In this document: piece by piece, positions 41,481 through 50,725 of the stretch
Position numbering within the stretch: position 1 is the first letter of the stretch
Layout of the letters: every line of letters begins with the position of its first letter
NCBI RefSeq assembly: GCF_900101395.1
Contig: NZ_FMZO01000004.1
Span: forward strand, 61,067 to 125,066
DNA: 64,000 nt
From: Niabella drilacis
GTDB lineage: Bacteria; Bacteroidota; Bacteroidia; Chitinophagales; Chitinophagaceae
Direction of reading: 5' to 3'
Program-made: the position numbers and the translations under genes
The notes under the pieces: model-generated
The model's input: only the letters and a program-made list of their open reading frames with translations
Database searches by the model: none
Told to the model about the DNA's origin: nothing

Positions 41481-42401
41481 ATGACTTTGTTACAGCGATG
41501 CCTCCCGGTTTTTGTATTCGTACTTTGGTCCTGTCCGGCAGCGGCTCAGTCCGCAAAAGTGCCGGATCAGTATCCCTCACCTATGCAGGAAACCACACGC
41601 AGGCATAAGCGGATCGCCTTTGATGTACAGCAAGGCATTACATATACGATCGACAGTGTTTTAGCCAAACCGGTATTTGTATACATTCCCAACCGGCTAA
41701 AAAAGGCAGCATGGGCTGATCTGCTGATCCACTTTCACGGACTGAACTATGTGCCGGCTTATACAGCTGAAAAAAGTAAAACCAATCTCATTGCTGTTTC
41801 GGTAAACCTCGGATCCGGATCCGGGGCCTATGCCCGGCCTTTTCAAAATGATACGGTGTTTAAAAAGCTGGTGACAGCCATCTGGAACACCGTTCAGGAA
41901 CATATGGAAAGCCGGATCCGGCAACGGAAGATCATTTTAAGCGGATTCAGTGCCGGGTATGGTGCTATCAGAAGCATTCTGTCTGACGCGGATGATTTTG
42001 CTTCTGTAAACACCATATTGCTGTTGGATGGCTTGCACGCCAGCTATATTCCGGAACGGAAAGTACTGGCAGAGGGTGGCCTAATTGATTCCATAGGATT
42101 GGAACCTTTTCTGGCATTTGCCCGGAAGGCCGTTTTGCCGGTAACCGGCAAGCAAATGCTGTTTACACATTCGGAGATTTTTCCGGGAACTTTTGTAAGT
42201 ACCACGGAAGCGGCGGACTATCTGCTGCTGCTGCTGCAGTTAAAGGCGATCCCTGTTTTAAAAGAGGGCCCGGGAGGAATGCAGCAGATCAGCGAGGCTG
42301 ATAAGGGGAATTTTAAAGTGCTTGGGTTTGCAGGAAATTCGGCTCCGGACCATGTGGATCATTTTCATGGGTTGCCTTTTTTCCTCCGCAGACTGCTTTA
42401 A
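41481..42401 (+). CDS. Secreted alpha/beta hydrolase-like protein
   Basis: A 306-residue exported protein with signal peptide ending AAAQ. It has the hydrolase pattern: LIHFHGL as oxyanion-loop strand, ILSGFSAGYGAI as nucleophile elbow (GxSxG), LLLDGLHASY with a possible acid, and a final DHVDHFHGLPFFL with the likely histidine. It may be an esterase or peptidase-like enzyme; the substrate is not evident. It lies 100 bp after kbl and 135 bp before the S10 carboxypeptidase on the same strand. Confidence 0.8.
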   Translation: MTLLQRCLPVFVFVLWSCPAAAQSAKVPDQYPSPMQETTRRHKRIAFDVQQGITYTIDSVLAKPVFVYIPNRLKKAAWADLLIHFHGLNYVPAYTAEKSKTNLIAVSVNLGSGSGAYARPFQNDTVFKKLVTAIWNTVQEHMESRIRQRKIILSGFSAGYGAIRSILSDADDFASVNTILLLDGLHASYIPERKVLAEGGLIDSIGLEPFLAFARKAVLPVTGKQMLFTHSEIFPGTFVSTTEAADYLLLLLQLKAIPVLKEGPGGMQQISEADKGNFKVLGFAGNSAPDHVDHFHGLPFFLRRLL

Positions 42402-42536
42402 GAATGGCCGGTTCTCATCCATCTCCGATATTGTTGACGGATCTGCCTTTAAAAAAAAATCGGTAGGTTTGATCCTTCCGTTTTGGTTTAATAAAGATGC
42501 TGTGAAAAGACATCTGACAAATAAAAAAATAAACAG

Positions 42537-44075
42537 ATGAATAAATTTATTTTCTGCTGCTGTGTGGCCCTCCTGTATTTTAATAGTGCATATACGCAAA
42601 CATCCAAACCCAAAACAGAGCCCGCGAAACAGGAACGGCCGGCTGAAGAAAAGAAGAATGCATCGCCGGATCTGAGTTTTAACCCCGATGCCGCAGTAAT
42701 TACCCATCACACGGTAACCATTAAAGGACAGAAGGTTCCCTACAAGGCTGTAGCGGGCACCCTTCCTGTTTGGGATGAAGATGGTAAGGCCATTGCAGGA
42801 TTATTTTACACCTATTATGAGCGTACGGATGTGGGCAAGGCCAGCCGGCCGCTGGTTATTTCCTTTAACGGCGGACCCGGATCTGCTTCCGTATGGATGC
42901 ATATCGGCTACACAGGCCCGGTACTGCTGAATATTGATGATGAAGGCTACCCGGTACAACCTTACGGCTACCAGGAAAATCCGTACTCTATACTGGATGT
43001 AGCGGATATTGTATATGTGGACCCGGTAAACACGGGATATTCGAGGATCGTGGGAAAGGAGGTGCCCAAAACAAAATTTTTTGGTGTAAATGCTGATATT
43101 AAATACCTGGGCGACTGGATCAATACGTTTGTGACCCGGTATGAACGCTGGGGCTCACCCAAGTACCTTATCGGGGAAAGTTATGGTACCACGCGGGTTT
43201 CAGGGCTGGCGCTGGAGCTGCAACAGGCACACTGGATGTACCTGAACGGGGTAGTGCTGGTATCGCCCACCACCCTGGGCATTGAGCGGGGAACCGCAAC
43301 GGATGCTGCTTTGCGCCTGCCTTATTTTGCGGCCACGGCCTGGTATCATAAAAAACTGGCTGCAAATTTTCAGCAGAAGGAGCTGGAGGCTTTTTTGCCG
43401 GAGGTGGAAGATTTTACCATGAACCAGCTATTACCTGCATTGAATAAGGGCAGCCAGCTGGATGAGGGGATCAGGAAGTCTGTTGCGGAGAAAATGGCAA
43501 CCTACTCCGGGCTGTCGCAGCAGGTGATCCTGCAGAATAACCTCGATATTTCCCCCAACCTGTTCTGGAAAGAACTGTTGCGGAATGAAGGGTTTACCAT
43601 CGGTCGCCTGGACTCCCGCTATAAAGGCGTTGATAAAAAGGACGGTGGTGAGCGGCCGGACTTTAATGCCGAACTCACTGCATGGCTGCATGCGTTTACC
43701 CCCCCGATCAATATGTACCTGAGGAAGGATCTGAATTATAAGACGGATTATCCCTATAATGTGTTTGGATCCGTATGGCCCTGGGATAACGACAATGACC
43801 GTACCGGTGAAAACCTGCGGAGTGCCATGGCTACCAACCCTTACCTGCACCTGCTGGTGCAGTCTGGCTACTATGACGGCGCCTGCGATTATTTTAACGC
43901 CAAGTATAACCTCTGGCAGATGGATCCTTCCGGTAAGTTAAAAGACCGCATCCAGTGGGCGGGGTTCCGCAGCGGTCATATGATGTACCTGCGGAAAGAA
44001 GATCTGAAAACAAGCACGGAACAGATCCGGGCATTTATCAGGGCTTCTATCCCCAGCAAGGCCGCCCGGTATTGA
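42537..44075 (+). CDS. Secreted serine carboxypeptidase (S10 family)
   Basis: Removes C-terminal amino acids from peptides in the periplasm or outside the cell. A signal peptide ends near AYTQ and is followed by a low-complexity linker (KPKTEPAKQERPAEEKK). The S10 core has FNGGPGSASVWMHIGYTGP (oxyanion region), GESYGTTR with the catalytic serine, QSGYYDGACDY with the aspartate region, and GFRSGHMMYL with the histidine. The 512 residues fit bacterial S10 proteins. Followed by a long bidirectional hairpin. Confidence 0.93.
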   Translation: MNKFIFCCCVALLYFNSAYTQTSKPKTEPAKQERPAEEKKNASPDLSFNPDAAVITHHTVTIKGQKVPYKAVAGTLPVWDEDGKAIAGLFYTYYERTDVGKASRPLVISFNGGPGSASVWMHIGYTGPVLLNIDDEGYPVQPYGYQENPYSILDVADIVYVDPVNTGYSRIVGKEVPKTKFFGVNADIKYLGDWINTFVTRYERWGSPKYLIGESYGTTRVSGLALELQQAHWMYLNGVVLVSPTTLGIERGTATDAALRLPYFAATAWYHKKLAANFQQKELEAFLPEVEDFTMNQLLPALNKGSQLDEGIRKSVAEKMATYSGLSQQVILQNNLDISPNLFWKELLRNEGFTIGRLDSRYKGVDKKDGGERPDFNAELTAWLHAFTPPINMYLRKDLNYKTDYPYNVFGSVWPWDNDNDRTGENLRSAMATNPYLHLLVQSGYYDGACDYFNAKYNLWQMDPSGKLKDRIQWAGFRSGHMMYLRKEDLKTSTEQIRAFIRASIPSKAARY

Positions 44076-44102
44076 AATATGAAATGATAACTGCAAAATA
44101 AA

Positions 44103-44172
44103 AAATGTAGAAGGAAAAAAATCTCTCAGTAAACCGGGAACATTCCCTGAGAGACGATCTCCTTCTACATTT
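44103..44172. terminator. Bidirectional terminator between S10 and yceI-like genes
   Basis: An outer 12-bp stem, AAATGTAGAAGG (44103-44114) with CCTTCTACATTT (44161-44172), encloses an inner stem, TCTCTCAG (44122-44129) with CTGAGAGA (44147-44154). It sits between convergent genes and should end both transcripts. Confidence 0.75.
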
Positions 44173-44211
44173 AATATTTAAAGTGCCTTATACAGCATTC
44201 CCTTTAGGGGA

Positions 44212-44739
44212 TCAGGCCTGTTTTACCAGCTCTGCGTTAATATGTAATTTCACTTCATCTGCCACTACAATACCGCCTGCTTCAGTAACAGCGCTCCAGT
44301 TCAGTCCGAAATCTTTACGGTTTATTTTGCCGTTCAGTTCAAAACCGGCAACAGTTTGTCCGTATGCATTGGGGCCGATACCGCCCAGTTCCACATTCAG
44401 GGTAACACTTTTCTTTGTTCCGCGGATGGTCAGATCCCCGGTCATTTCAAACTCATCGCCTCCTTTTGGAGTGATGGCCGTTGATTCAAAAGTTAACTTA
44501 GGGTGGTTGGCTGCATCAAAAAAATCAGCAGATTTCAGATGCTCATCGCGCTGTGCAGGGCCGGTTGAAATACTGTCGATATCTGCACTAAAAGTTACTT
44601 TTGCATCACTGAAATCTTCATTGTCTGCAATAACGGTGCCTTCAAAGCTGGTAAACTTCCCGGATACGTTTGAAATTACCAGGTGTCTTACTTTAAAACC
44701 TATTTCCGAATGCATCGGGTCCATTGTCCATGTAGCCAT
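44212..44739 (-). CDS. YceI-family protein
   Basis: Lipocalin-like beta-barrel protein of 175 residues that binds an isoprenoid or similar lipid in known family members. Typical features are WTMDPMHSEIGFKVRHLVISNVSGKF at the N-terminus and DFGLNWSAVTEAGGIVVADEVKLHI at the end. It has no signal peptide, so it is probably cytoplasmic. The start at 44739 (MATWTMD) is chosen because the alternative ATG at 44772 lies inside the promoter box. Its ligand is not deducible. Confidence 0.92.
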   Translation of the reverse strand: MATWTMDPMHSEIGFKVRHLVISNVSGKFTSFEGTVIADNEDFSDAKVTFSADIDSISTGPAQRDEHLKSADFFDAANHPKLTFESTAITPKGGDEFEMTGDLTIRGTKKSVTLNVELGGIGPNAYGQTVAGFELNGKINRKDFGLNWSAVTEAGGIVVADEVKLHINAELVKQA

Positions 44740-44769
44740 AGTCGTATTTGTTTTTGTGATTTGATAACA

Positions 44770-44777
44770 CAAAATTA
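44770..44777 (-). promoter_or_regulatory. -7 promoter box of the yceI-like gene
   Basis: The minus strand reads TAATTTTG, an exact TAnnTTTG match, 30 bp before the start at 44739. It settles the start choice against 44772. Confidence 0.6.
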
Positions 44778-44845
44778 GTACCGGAACAAGGGACAGAAAA
44801 TAACCTAGATTAAGATTGATGGTTAAGATTTTGTAAAGATCCCGT

Positions 44846-45988
44846 TTAGTAGGGATAAGTAGTCAACCATTCCTGGTAGTTATTGGAGTGGATGACCTTT
44901 GTCTCTTTGGGCCGATAGGCTTCTACAAATGAAACGGGGAATTTTGTCCTGGCTTCCGGGTTCCATTTGAACTCATAGGCATAGATCTCACCATTGATCT
45001 CTTCAATATAGTCGATCTCGGCCCGTTTATCCCTCCAGAAATAGGTTCGCCCGTAAAAACCGTTATAGGCCAGTAATTTCTTACGTTCGGTGATCAGGAA
45101 GTTCTCCCAAAGCGCGCCCCGGTCGTTTCGAAGCGCCGGTTGTTTGTAATCGCCAATGACCGCGTTCCGGATGCCGTTGTCATAAAAATAGATCTTTTTT
45201 TTACGGTTGATCTCGTTGCGGAGATTGCGGGAAAAGGCATTGAGCCGGTATACCACAAAAACCTGTTCCAGCAGGTAAATGTATTGGTCTATCGTTTTTA
45301 CATCGGCGCCTACCAGTGCCGCCAGCTCATTTAGGGATACCTCGCTGCCTGTTTGCAGGGCCAGGGCCTGCAGAAGTTTATCCAGCAATTGTGGTTTTCG
45401 CAGACCGGTAAGGGCCAGCACATCTTTGTAAAGATAGCTGCTGGTAAGATTGTTGAGCAGGGCAATGGCATTGGGTAGATCGCTTACCACTTCCGGGTAG
45501 GTCCCATATACCAGGTAGGCATCCAGGTTCCGGTTGGTTTCCAGCAACCCCTGGTGTTGATACAATTCCGCATAACTGATGGGATAGAGGTTGTACTCCC
45601 ATTTCCGGCCGGTTAATGGTTCCTGGGTTGAGTTTGCAATATCCAGCACAGCGGAACCTGTTATGATCAGCTGCTTCTTCAGGTCTGCATCAAGGAGTTG
45701 CTTGCAGATAAGGCCCACATCTTCGATCATTTGCGCTTCGTCAAGAAGAATAATAGAATGAGGGGCAATGGTCTGTTTTAACAGGGTTAACTGTTGCGAT
45801 TGCCATAAACTACGGGTTTGTATCTCATCCCCGTTGAAATAGATATAATCGCTGGATAGCCGGGCTCCCAGCTGCCTGGCCAGCGTGGTTTTGCCCGCCT
45901 GGCGGGGACCTAAGAGGAGAATGGCTTTTTTATAATCAACGCGTTTATATAAAACATCTTCCAATACCCGGTTGATCTCTTTTTTCAT
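44846..45988 (-). CDS. AAA ATPase with DUF4143 domain
   Basis: A 380-residue ATPase. N-terminal AAA_14-type domain: ILLLGPRQAGKTTLARQLG (Walker A), SIILLDEAQMI (Walker B), ITGSAVLDI (sensor). The C-terminal DUF4143 domain includes LNAFSRNLRNEINRKKKIYFYDNGIRNAV, WENFLITERKKLL and EIDYIEEINGEIYAYEFKW, a nuclease-like core of the PD-(D/E)XK type. The function of this widespread family is unknown; several members are suspected of defence or stress roles. The gene starts two bases after the first of four 22-bp palindromes spaced exactly 32 bp apart, an unusual regulatory array that may make it self-controlled. Confidence 0.9.
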   Translation of the reverse strand: MKKEINRVLEDVLYKRVDYKKAILLLGPRQAGKTTLARQLGARLSSDYIYFNGDEIQTRSLWQSQQLTLLKQTIAPHSIILLDEAQMIEDVGLICKQLLDADLKKQLIITGSAVLDIANSTQEPLTGRKWEYNLYPISYAELYQHQGLLETNRNLDAYLVYGTYPEVVSDLPNAIALLNNLTSSYLYKDVLALTGLRKPQLLDKLLQALALQTGSEVSLNELAALVGADVKTIDQYIYLLEQVFVVYRLNAFSRNLRNEINRKKKIYFYDNGIRNAVIGDYKQPALRNDRGALWENFLITERKKLLAYNGFYGRTYFWRDKRAEIDYIEEINGEIYAYEFKWNPEARTKFPVSFVEAYRPKETKVIHSNNYQEWLTTYPY

Positions 45989-45989
45989 A

Positions 45990-46107
45990 TTTATGGAATG
46001 TGTTCCATAAATATACTATCTTTTATGGATTGTATTCCTTAAAAAGTGTTGTTTTTGTGGAGTATATTCTATAAAATGATTTCTTTTTGTGGATTGTAAT
46101 CCACAAA
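45990..46107. promoter_or_regulatory. Array of four 22-bp palindromes with exact 32-bp period
   Basis: Four inverted repeats start at 45990, 46022, 46054 and 46086. Each has two 9-bp arms around a 4-bp centre, with the half-site TTTRTGGAn. Copies 1 and 4 are perfect palindromes; copies 2 and 3 have a few mismatches. The 10-bp spacers are all different, so the arms, not the spacers, are conserved. A 32-bp period is about three helical turns, which puts all sites on one face of the DNA. The array directly precedes the DUF4143 ATPase gene. If transcribed, each unit would also form an RNA hairpin with a UGUG, UGUA or UAUA loop. Confidence 0.8.
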
Positions 46108-46148
46108 AAACACAAACGATATTCTGATAATTGTTAAAAAGTTCAGGA

Positions 46149-47318
46149 TCAGGGGAGAACGGCTGCCAGCTTATTTTCCAGGTCCATGCCGCGCAACCCC
46201 TCTGCGATAACTTTTCCCTGCGGATCAATCAATACGTTAAACGGAATACCGCCGAATTTGTACATGGGGACTACCGGTGAATCCCATTTTTTCAGATCGC
46301 TCACCTGGGTCCAGGCCAGTTTATCATTTTGGATGGCATTCTTCCAGGAATTGGCGTCGTCATCCAGCGAAACGCCTAAAACGGTAAATCCTTTGGCCTT
46401 ATACTTATTGAAAACGGCTACCACGTTCGGATTTTCAGCGCGGCAGGGGCGGCACCAGCTGGCCCAGAAATCGACCAGCACGTATTGTCCCCTAAAGGAA
46501 TTCAGTGCCACCGGTTTTCCGGAAACATCCGGCAGGGTAAAGTCGGGTGCCGGTTTTCCGATCCAGGTACGGTCTTCCGCGGCTTTCATTTCCTGCTGCA
46601 GGTTGATCTTTAATCCGGCAACGGCCACGTGGTTCGGGAATTTTTTGGTAACGTCATCAATAAGGGCCAGCACCTGTTTATTATCGAGCGGTTCTAGTCC
46701 CAGGGCCTGTCCGTTTGCCGTTGACTGGTAATATCCCAGCTCAAACATAGACAGGGCCGGGTTCACGCCTTTTTTGATCTCGCCCAGCGCATATGCCCGG
46801 AGCGCTGTGCCATCCTGCTTAATGGTTTGCATTAACGGTGCCAGGGTACTGTCGGCTACTTTTGTGGTACGCAGGCTGTCCAGTTTATGCGCATTATTAA
46901 CCAACCGGATCATTTTATCATTAAAGGCCAGCATAAACTCCTTCATGGCCTGGCTTGCGGGAGAATTTTTTACATCGAACTTCTCAGGTAACTGGGGGTT
47001 GTGGGTGCTCATCGTAATGCTCAGGTCCACTGTTGCTTCGTCGTTGATGACGGATGCTACCGGAAAATCGAGCTGATCCAGCCGGATATTGTAAATGGCA
47101 GCTTCAAGCGCCTCGGTCTTTAATGTGAATTTCCCGTTCTGAATATCTGAAGAATCTACGATCACAGGTTGCATGGAAGCTACGGGCACTTCTTCCAGGT
47201 AGACTTTTTTGGCCTCGGTATTGGTAATGGCTCCGTTTACGGTAAAACTCTTTTTGTTGTCCTGTTTGCATCCTGCAAAAACGATCGCCAGGAATGCTAT
47301 CGCGATGAGTTGTTTCAT
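46149..47318 (-). CDS. TlpA-like thioredoxin lipoprotein
   Basis: A 389-residue lipoprotein (lipobox FAGC in LAIVFAGC) facing the periplasm. An N-terminal DUF4369-like domain (SFTVNGAITNTEAKKVYLEEVP) and a helical middle lead to a thioredoxin-like domain with APDFTLPDVSGKPVALNSFRGQYVLVDFWASWCRPC: the active site is WCRPC. GGIPFNVLIDPQGKVI supplies the cis-proline. It is a thiol-disulfide reductase of the TlpA/ResA type. It differs from the two CIPC proteins in this window, having the canonical tryptophan and arginine and being a lipoprotein. Confidence 0.93.
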   Translation of the reverse strand: MKQLIAIAFLAIVFAGCKQDNKKSFTVNGAITNTEAKKVYLEEVPVASMQPVIVDSSDIQNGKFTLKTEALEAAIYNIRLDQLDFPVASVINDEATVDLSITMSTHNPQLPEKFDVKNSPASQAMKEFMLAFNDKMIRLVNNAHKLDSLRTTKVADSTLAPLMQTIKQDGTALRAYALGEIKKGVNPALSMFELGYYQSTANGQALGLEPLDNKQVLALIDDVTKKFPNHVAVAGLKINLQQEMKAAEDRTWIGKPAPDFTLPDVSGKPVALNSFRGQYVLVDFWASWCRPCRAENPNVVAVFNKYKAKGFTVLGVSLDDDANSWKNAIQNDKLAWTQVSDLKKWDSPVVPMYKFGGIPFNVLIDPQGKVIAEGLRGMDLENKLAAVLP

Positions 47319-47339
47319 TATTTTGATTTTTCAAAAACA

Positions 47340-47380
47340 GACCTGTAAGGTTTGGGCCGACGCAAAACACCTTACAGGTC
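47340..47380 (-). terminator. Intrinsic terminator after gatB
   Basis: GACCTGTAAGGT (47340-47351) and ACCTTACAGGTC (47369-47380) are perfect 12-bp inverted repeats. On the minus strand they follow the gatB stop (47389) and are followed by TGTTTTTG. Confidence 0.75.
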
Positions 47381-47388
47381 CTATGTGT

Positions 47389-48834
47389 TTATTGCAATTT
47401 TTTCAACAATATCTCGTTGGTCTTTTTCGGATCAGCCTTGCCTTTGGTTTGCTTCATCACCTCTCCAACAAACAATGCCAGCAATCCCTTTTTGCCTTTT
47501 TTGTATTCCGCTACTTTGGCGGCCAGTTTTTCCAGTACAGCATCGATCACCGGTTCCAGGTCTGCAGCATCCGATTGCTGGATCAGGTTGTTTTTTTCTG
47601 CCAGCGCCAGGGGCTGTTCTTCCGGGTGCTGTAACAGCAATTGAAATAACTTTGCGGAGGCGATGGAAAAACTCACTTTCCCGGAATCTACGCACTGGAT
47701 CAGGGCTGCTACCTGTGCCGGTGTTAGCGGGAAGGCTTCTATTGGCTGGCTGTTTTCATTCAGCCAGGTCTTTACCGGTCCCTGCATCCAGTTGGAGGCT
47801 GCCTTATAATTTTTTGTATGCTGCAGGATGGTTTCAAAATAATCGGCGGTACCCCGTTCTTCGGTAATCACGTGCGCATCATATTCCGGTAGCTGGTATT
47901 CTGTCATATACTGCTGAATACGTTCGGCGGGCAGGGCCGGTATCATCCGGCGGATATCTTCAATGAACGCGTCCTCCAGGTCAAAGGGAGGCAGGTCCGG
48001 GTCGGCAAAATACCGGTAATCTTCGGCATCTTCCTTGTCGCGTATGGCAAAAGTAGTGCCATTGCCGGCATCAAAACTCCGTGTCTGCTGGCGGATGGGT
48101 TCTCCTGCTTCCAGCAGGCCCATTAAACGCTCTGCTTCAAAATCAATAGCCCGTTTTACATTGCGGATGGAGTTAAGGTTCTTTACTTCTACCTTGGTAC
48201 CCAGCTTTTCAGTCCCCTTCAGACGAACGGAGATATTGGCGTCGCAACGCATGCTGCCCTCCTCCATATTACCATCGCATACCTCCAGGTAACGCACCAG
48301 TTTGCGCAATTCCGTTACATAGGCAAAAGCCTCTTCGCTGCTGCGCAGGTCAGGCTCCGTTACAATTTCAACAAGGGGAGTGCCTGCGCGGTTATAATCT
48401 ACTGCTGTGTTATACGGATCTACATCATGGATGCTTTTTCCCGCATCTTCTTCCATGTGGATCCGGTTCAGACGAATGTCCCGGGTGCCGGAAGTTGTTT
48501 TAATGGTTACATGCCCGTTTTTGCAAATAGGGGTTGTGTGCTGCGATATCTGGTAGCCTTTCGGAAGATCGGGGTAAAAATAATTTTTACGGGCAAAATA
48601 GTTCTTTTGTTCAATTTCACACTGGCAGGCCAGTCCCAGTTTTACCGCGTATTCGATCGCTTTCCGGTTCATTTTGGGCAAACTGCCGGGATGCGCCAGG
48701 GTGATGGGACTTACATGGGTATTGGGTGCCGCACCAAATGCAATACTGTCTCCGCAAAAAAGTTTGCTTTCCGTCAGCAGCTGGGCATGCACTTCCAGGC
48801 CAATCACGATTTCATATTTTTCACTCCATTCCAT
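47389..48834 (-). CDS. gatB: Aspartyl/glutamyl-tRNA amidotransferase subunit B
   Basis: With GatA and GatC converts misacylated Glu-tRNA(Gln) or Asp-tRNA(Asn) to the amide forms; GatB binds the tRNA and activates the acyl group. The 481 residues begin YEIVIGLEVHAQLLTESKLFCGD and include NYFYPDLPKGYQISQ and MEEGSMRCDANISV, all family signatures, with the helical YqeY-like tail at the C-terminus (GKKGLLALFVGEVMKQTKGKADP). gatA and gatC are not in this window. TATCTTCG upstream is a one-mismatch -7 box. Confidence 0.97.
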   Translation of the reverse strand: MEWSEKYEIVIGLEVHAQLLTESKLFCGDSIAFGAAPNTHVSPITLAHPGSLPKMNRKAIEYAVKLGLACQCEIEQKNYFARKNYFYPDLPKGYQISQHTTPICKNGHVTIKTTSGTRDIRLNRIHMEEDAGKSIHDVDPYNTAVDYNRAGTPLVEIVTEPDLRSSEEAFAYVTELRKLVRYLEVCDGNMEEGSMRCDANISVRLKGTEKLGTKVEVKNLNSIRNVKRAIDFEAERLMGLLEAGEPIRQQTRSFDAGNGTTFAIRDKEDAEDYRYFADPDLPPFDLEDAFIEDIRRMIPALPAERIQQYMTEYQLPEYDAHVITEERGTADYFETILQHTKNYKAASNWMQGPVKTWLNENSQPIEAFPLTPAQVAALIQCVDSGKVSFSIASAKLFQLLLQHPEEQPLALAEKNNLIQQSDAADLEPVIDAVLEKLAAKVAEYKKGKKGLLALFVGEVMKQTKGKADPKKTNEILLKKLQ

Positions 48835-48897
48835 GTGTTACCGTATCAATTGTTCAGGTCCGCGAAGATACGCAAGGAGATCGGTTTTACCGGCCAT

Positions 48898-48933
48898 AAA
48901 AAAGCCGCCACGATTCAACCGGGGCGGCCTTTT
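48898..48933 (-). terminator. Intrinsic terminator after the PDZ gene
   Basis: GCCGCC (48904-48909) pairs with GGCGGC (48923-48928). On the minus strand it ends in a run of thymines (GCCGGC side followed by TTTTTT), so it terminates the PDZ gene transcript before gatB. Confidence 0.75.
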
Positions 48934-49021
48934 AACCCTAAATCACGAAAACTTAAAAACTATCAGCATATAGATGCTATGCTACTGATATAACGCTTTT
49001 CGGGAAGAAAGGTTGAAAAAA

Positions 49022-50017
49022 CTACAGATCAGCTGTCTTTATTCTTGCAGACTGGGTGACGGTCAGGGTTTGGCTTTTCCCGTTCCGGCTGATCCTGAAC
49101 TCCAGAGATGCCTTCCGGGTACCGCGGATCGCCCTGGATGCCTGATCCGTATTGTTCACCTCCTGGTTGTTGATCTCCCGGATAATGTCTCCGCTTTTCA
49201 GGCCTGCTTTGTCGGCATCAGAACCTTTATCCACGTCCAGGATCTTGACACCCTCGCCTTTTTCCAGGTCCTGGATGCGGATACCGATCTTAGGCGCGTT
49301 GGATTCCATGGCAGGCGCACCATAAAATCTGAAGTTGCGGCTCCCGTTGCCCTGCTGGTTGGGCAGCTGGCGCATCAGGTCATTAAAATCAATATCCGGT
49401 ACGGAAAAGGAGTTGCCGCCACCCTGGTTCAGGTCCATGGTATCCGGGGCCTTCCATTTGGTAAGTGTTGCCTGGGATGTATAGCTTTTGCCATCCCTTT
49501 TGTAGGCAATAGAAACCTTATCTCCGGGATTTTTGTCCTTTATGGCCGCTGAAAGTTCATCCGGTGCATCAATCTTTTTGCCGTCTACAGCAGTGATGAT
49601 ATCCCCCTCTTTAAGACCCGCCTTATCAGCGGCACTTTCTTCCGAAACGTTCACCACCGTTACACCGTCATCGGTTTTTTGGGTTACCACTCCCAGCATA
49701 GCCTTGTTGGGTGCCAACCCGCGCTCCCCATTCATATTAAAATTAAAAGAGCGCCCGCGATCCTGAAAGCCCTCCTCATTGTACACATCCAGGTCCTTGA
49801 TCTTTTTTCTTTTGACCGTAATGTCGGCTTCTTTGTCGGCATCAACCCGCCTGCCGTTTACGGTAACTTTATCGCCATCGATCACGATGTTCATGGGACC
49901 ATCGGTTGCTCCTTTTTTTGTAATGATGATCTGTTCTGCTTCCTTGTTTTGATTGCGGTTTTGCGCAAAACCCATTGTGGGCAGCAGCAACGCAAGAAGT
50001 ACATAATGAGCCTTCAT
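49022..50017 (-). CDS. Periplasmic protein with two PDZ domains
   Basis: A 331-residue exported protein (signal peptide ending FAQN). After a beta-rich N-terminal region come a first PDZ domain (about 105-195; GVVTQKTDDGVTVVNVSEESAADKAGLKEGDIITAVDGKKI) and a second (about 245-325; IGIRIQDLEKGEGVKILDVDKGSDADKAGLKSGDIIREINNQEV). There is no protease domain or catalytic triad, unlike HtrA/DegP, so it is a binding or scaffold protein. The binding partner is unknown. It is a single gene between gatB and a membrane protein. Confidence 0.85.
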   Translation of the reverse strand: MKAHYVLLALLLPTMGFAQNRNQNKEAEQIIITKKGATDGPMNIVIDGDKVTVNGRRVDADKEADITVKRKKIKDLDVYNEEGFQDRGRSFNFNMNGERGLAPNKAMLGVVTQKTDDGVTVVNVSEESAADKAGLKEGDIITAVDGKKIDAPDELSAAIKDKNPGDKVSIAYKRDGKSYTSQATLTKWKAPDTMDLNQGGGNSFSVPDIDFNDLMRQLPNQQGNGSRNFRFYGAPAMESNAPKIGIRIQDLEKGEGVKILDVDKGSDADKAGLKSGDIIREINNQEVNNTDQASRAIRGTRKASLEFRISRNGKSQTLTVTQSARIKTADL

Positions 50018-50117
50018 TTTTTTAATAATTTATGGAATTTACCCAGGTTTTAGAAATACGTTTCTTTTCGTAGATCAAAGTTAAGCGGTTTGAGAAATAC
50101 GAAGATGTTCGGAAATG

Positions 50118-50723
50118 TTAAAGTTTATTGCCGCGCCGGTTGTTTTTGTTGTTCCGCAACGTTCGCTGCTGATCGGCCAGCATTTTCAGGTATCCCCAAC
50201 ATCCGAAGAAGAGTGCGACCGCAAATAACAGGCAGATGGCTATTACCCAAAAAGGTTGCTGTTTTTGACCCGCAAAATGGAGGTATACGGCATAACACAG
50301 CACGGAAAACATAAAGAGCATGGCCATCGGAATCAGGAACCAGGCAAGGAGCTGTCTGCCCACGGCTGCAAACCGCCGGGTATTGCGCCCCAGGGCGAAG
50401 GCAATGCCCCAGCTCATCAGGTAAAACATACCCGATACCATTACAAAACAACCGCCCACCGTTATCCATTCTAAAAAGCCGCCGGACCGCTCGCCCGTAA
50501 TTCCCTGGTAAATCCGCTGTGATAAAAGGGGCAAAAAAACGAGCACAAACAAAAACAGAATAAAACAGATGGTAGCCACATATGCCACACCGGCGCATCC
50601 GGGTTTGGACTCCGGGTTGGTTCTTTTAAGAAATTTCAGGGCGATAAAAACGGATACAATCATTACGGCAATTAATGTCCAGCCAAAAGGCGTTAATTGC
50701 GCCAGGATCATTGAAGGCCCCAT
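50118..50723 (-). CDS. Four-helix membrane protein
   Basis: A 201-residue protein with about five hydrophobic segments, including WTLIAVMIVSVFIALKFL and ATICFILFLFVLVFLPLL, and a basic tail (QQRTLRNNKNNRRGNKL). No motif is recognised. It follows the ion-channel gene by 2 bp on the same strand and is probably cotranslated with it, so it might be an accessory or just a neighbour. Confidence 0.75.
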   Translation of the reverse strand: MGPSMILAQLTPFGWTLIAVMIVSVFIALKFLKRTNPESKPGCAGVAYVATICFILFLFVLVFLPLLSQRIYQGITGERSGGFLEWITVGGCFVMVSGMFYLMSWGIAFALGRNTRRFAAVGRQLLAWFLIPMAMLFMFSVLCYAVYLHFAGQKQQPFWVIAICLLFAVALFFGCWGYLKMLADQQRTLRNNKNNRRGNKL

Positions 50724-50725
50724 GG

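Noticed and set aside
44846..45988. A toxin-antitoxin or full defence module around the DUF4143 ATPase
   Set aside because: The neighbours are a YceI protein and a TlpA-like lipoprotein, with no partner gene in operon.
45990..46107. A short CRISPR array
   Set aside because: Repeat units are palindromes with 10-bp spacers, far shorter than CRISPR spacers, and there are no cas genes.
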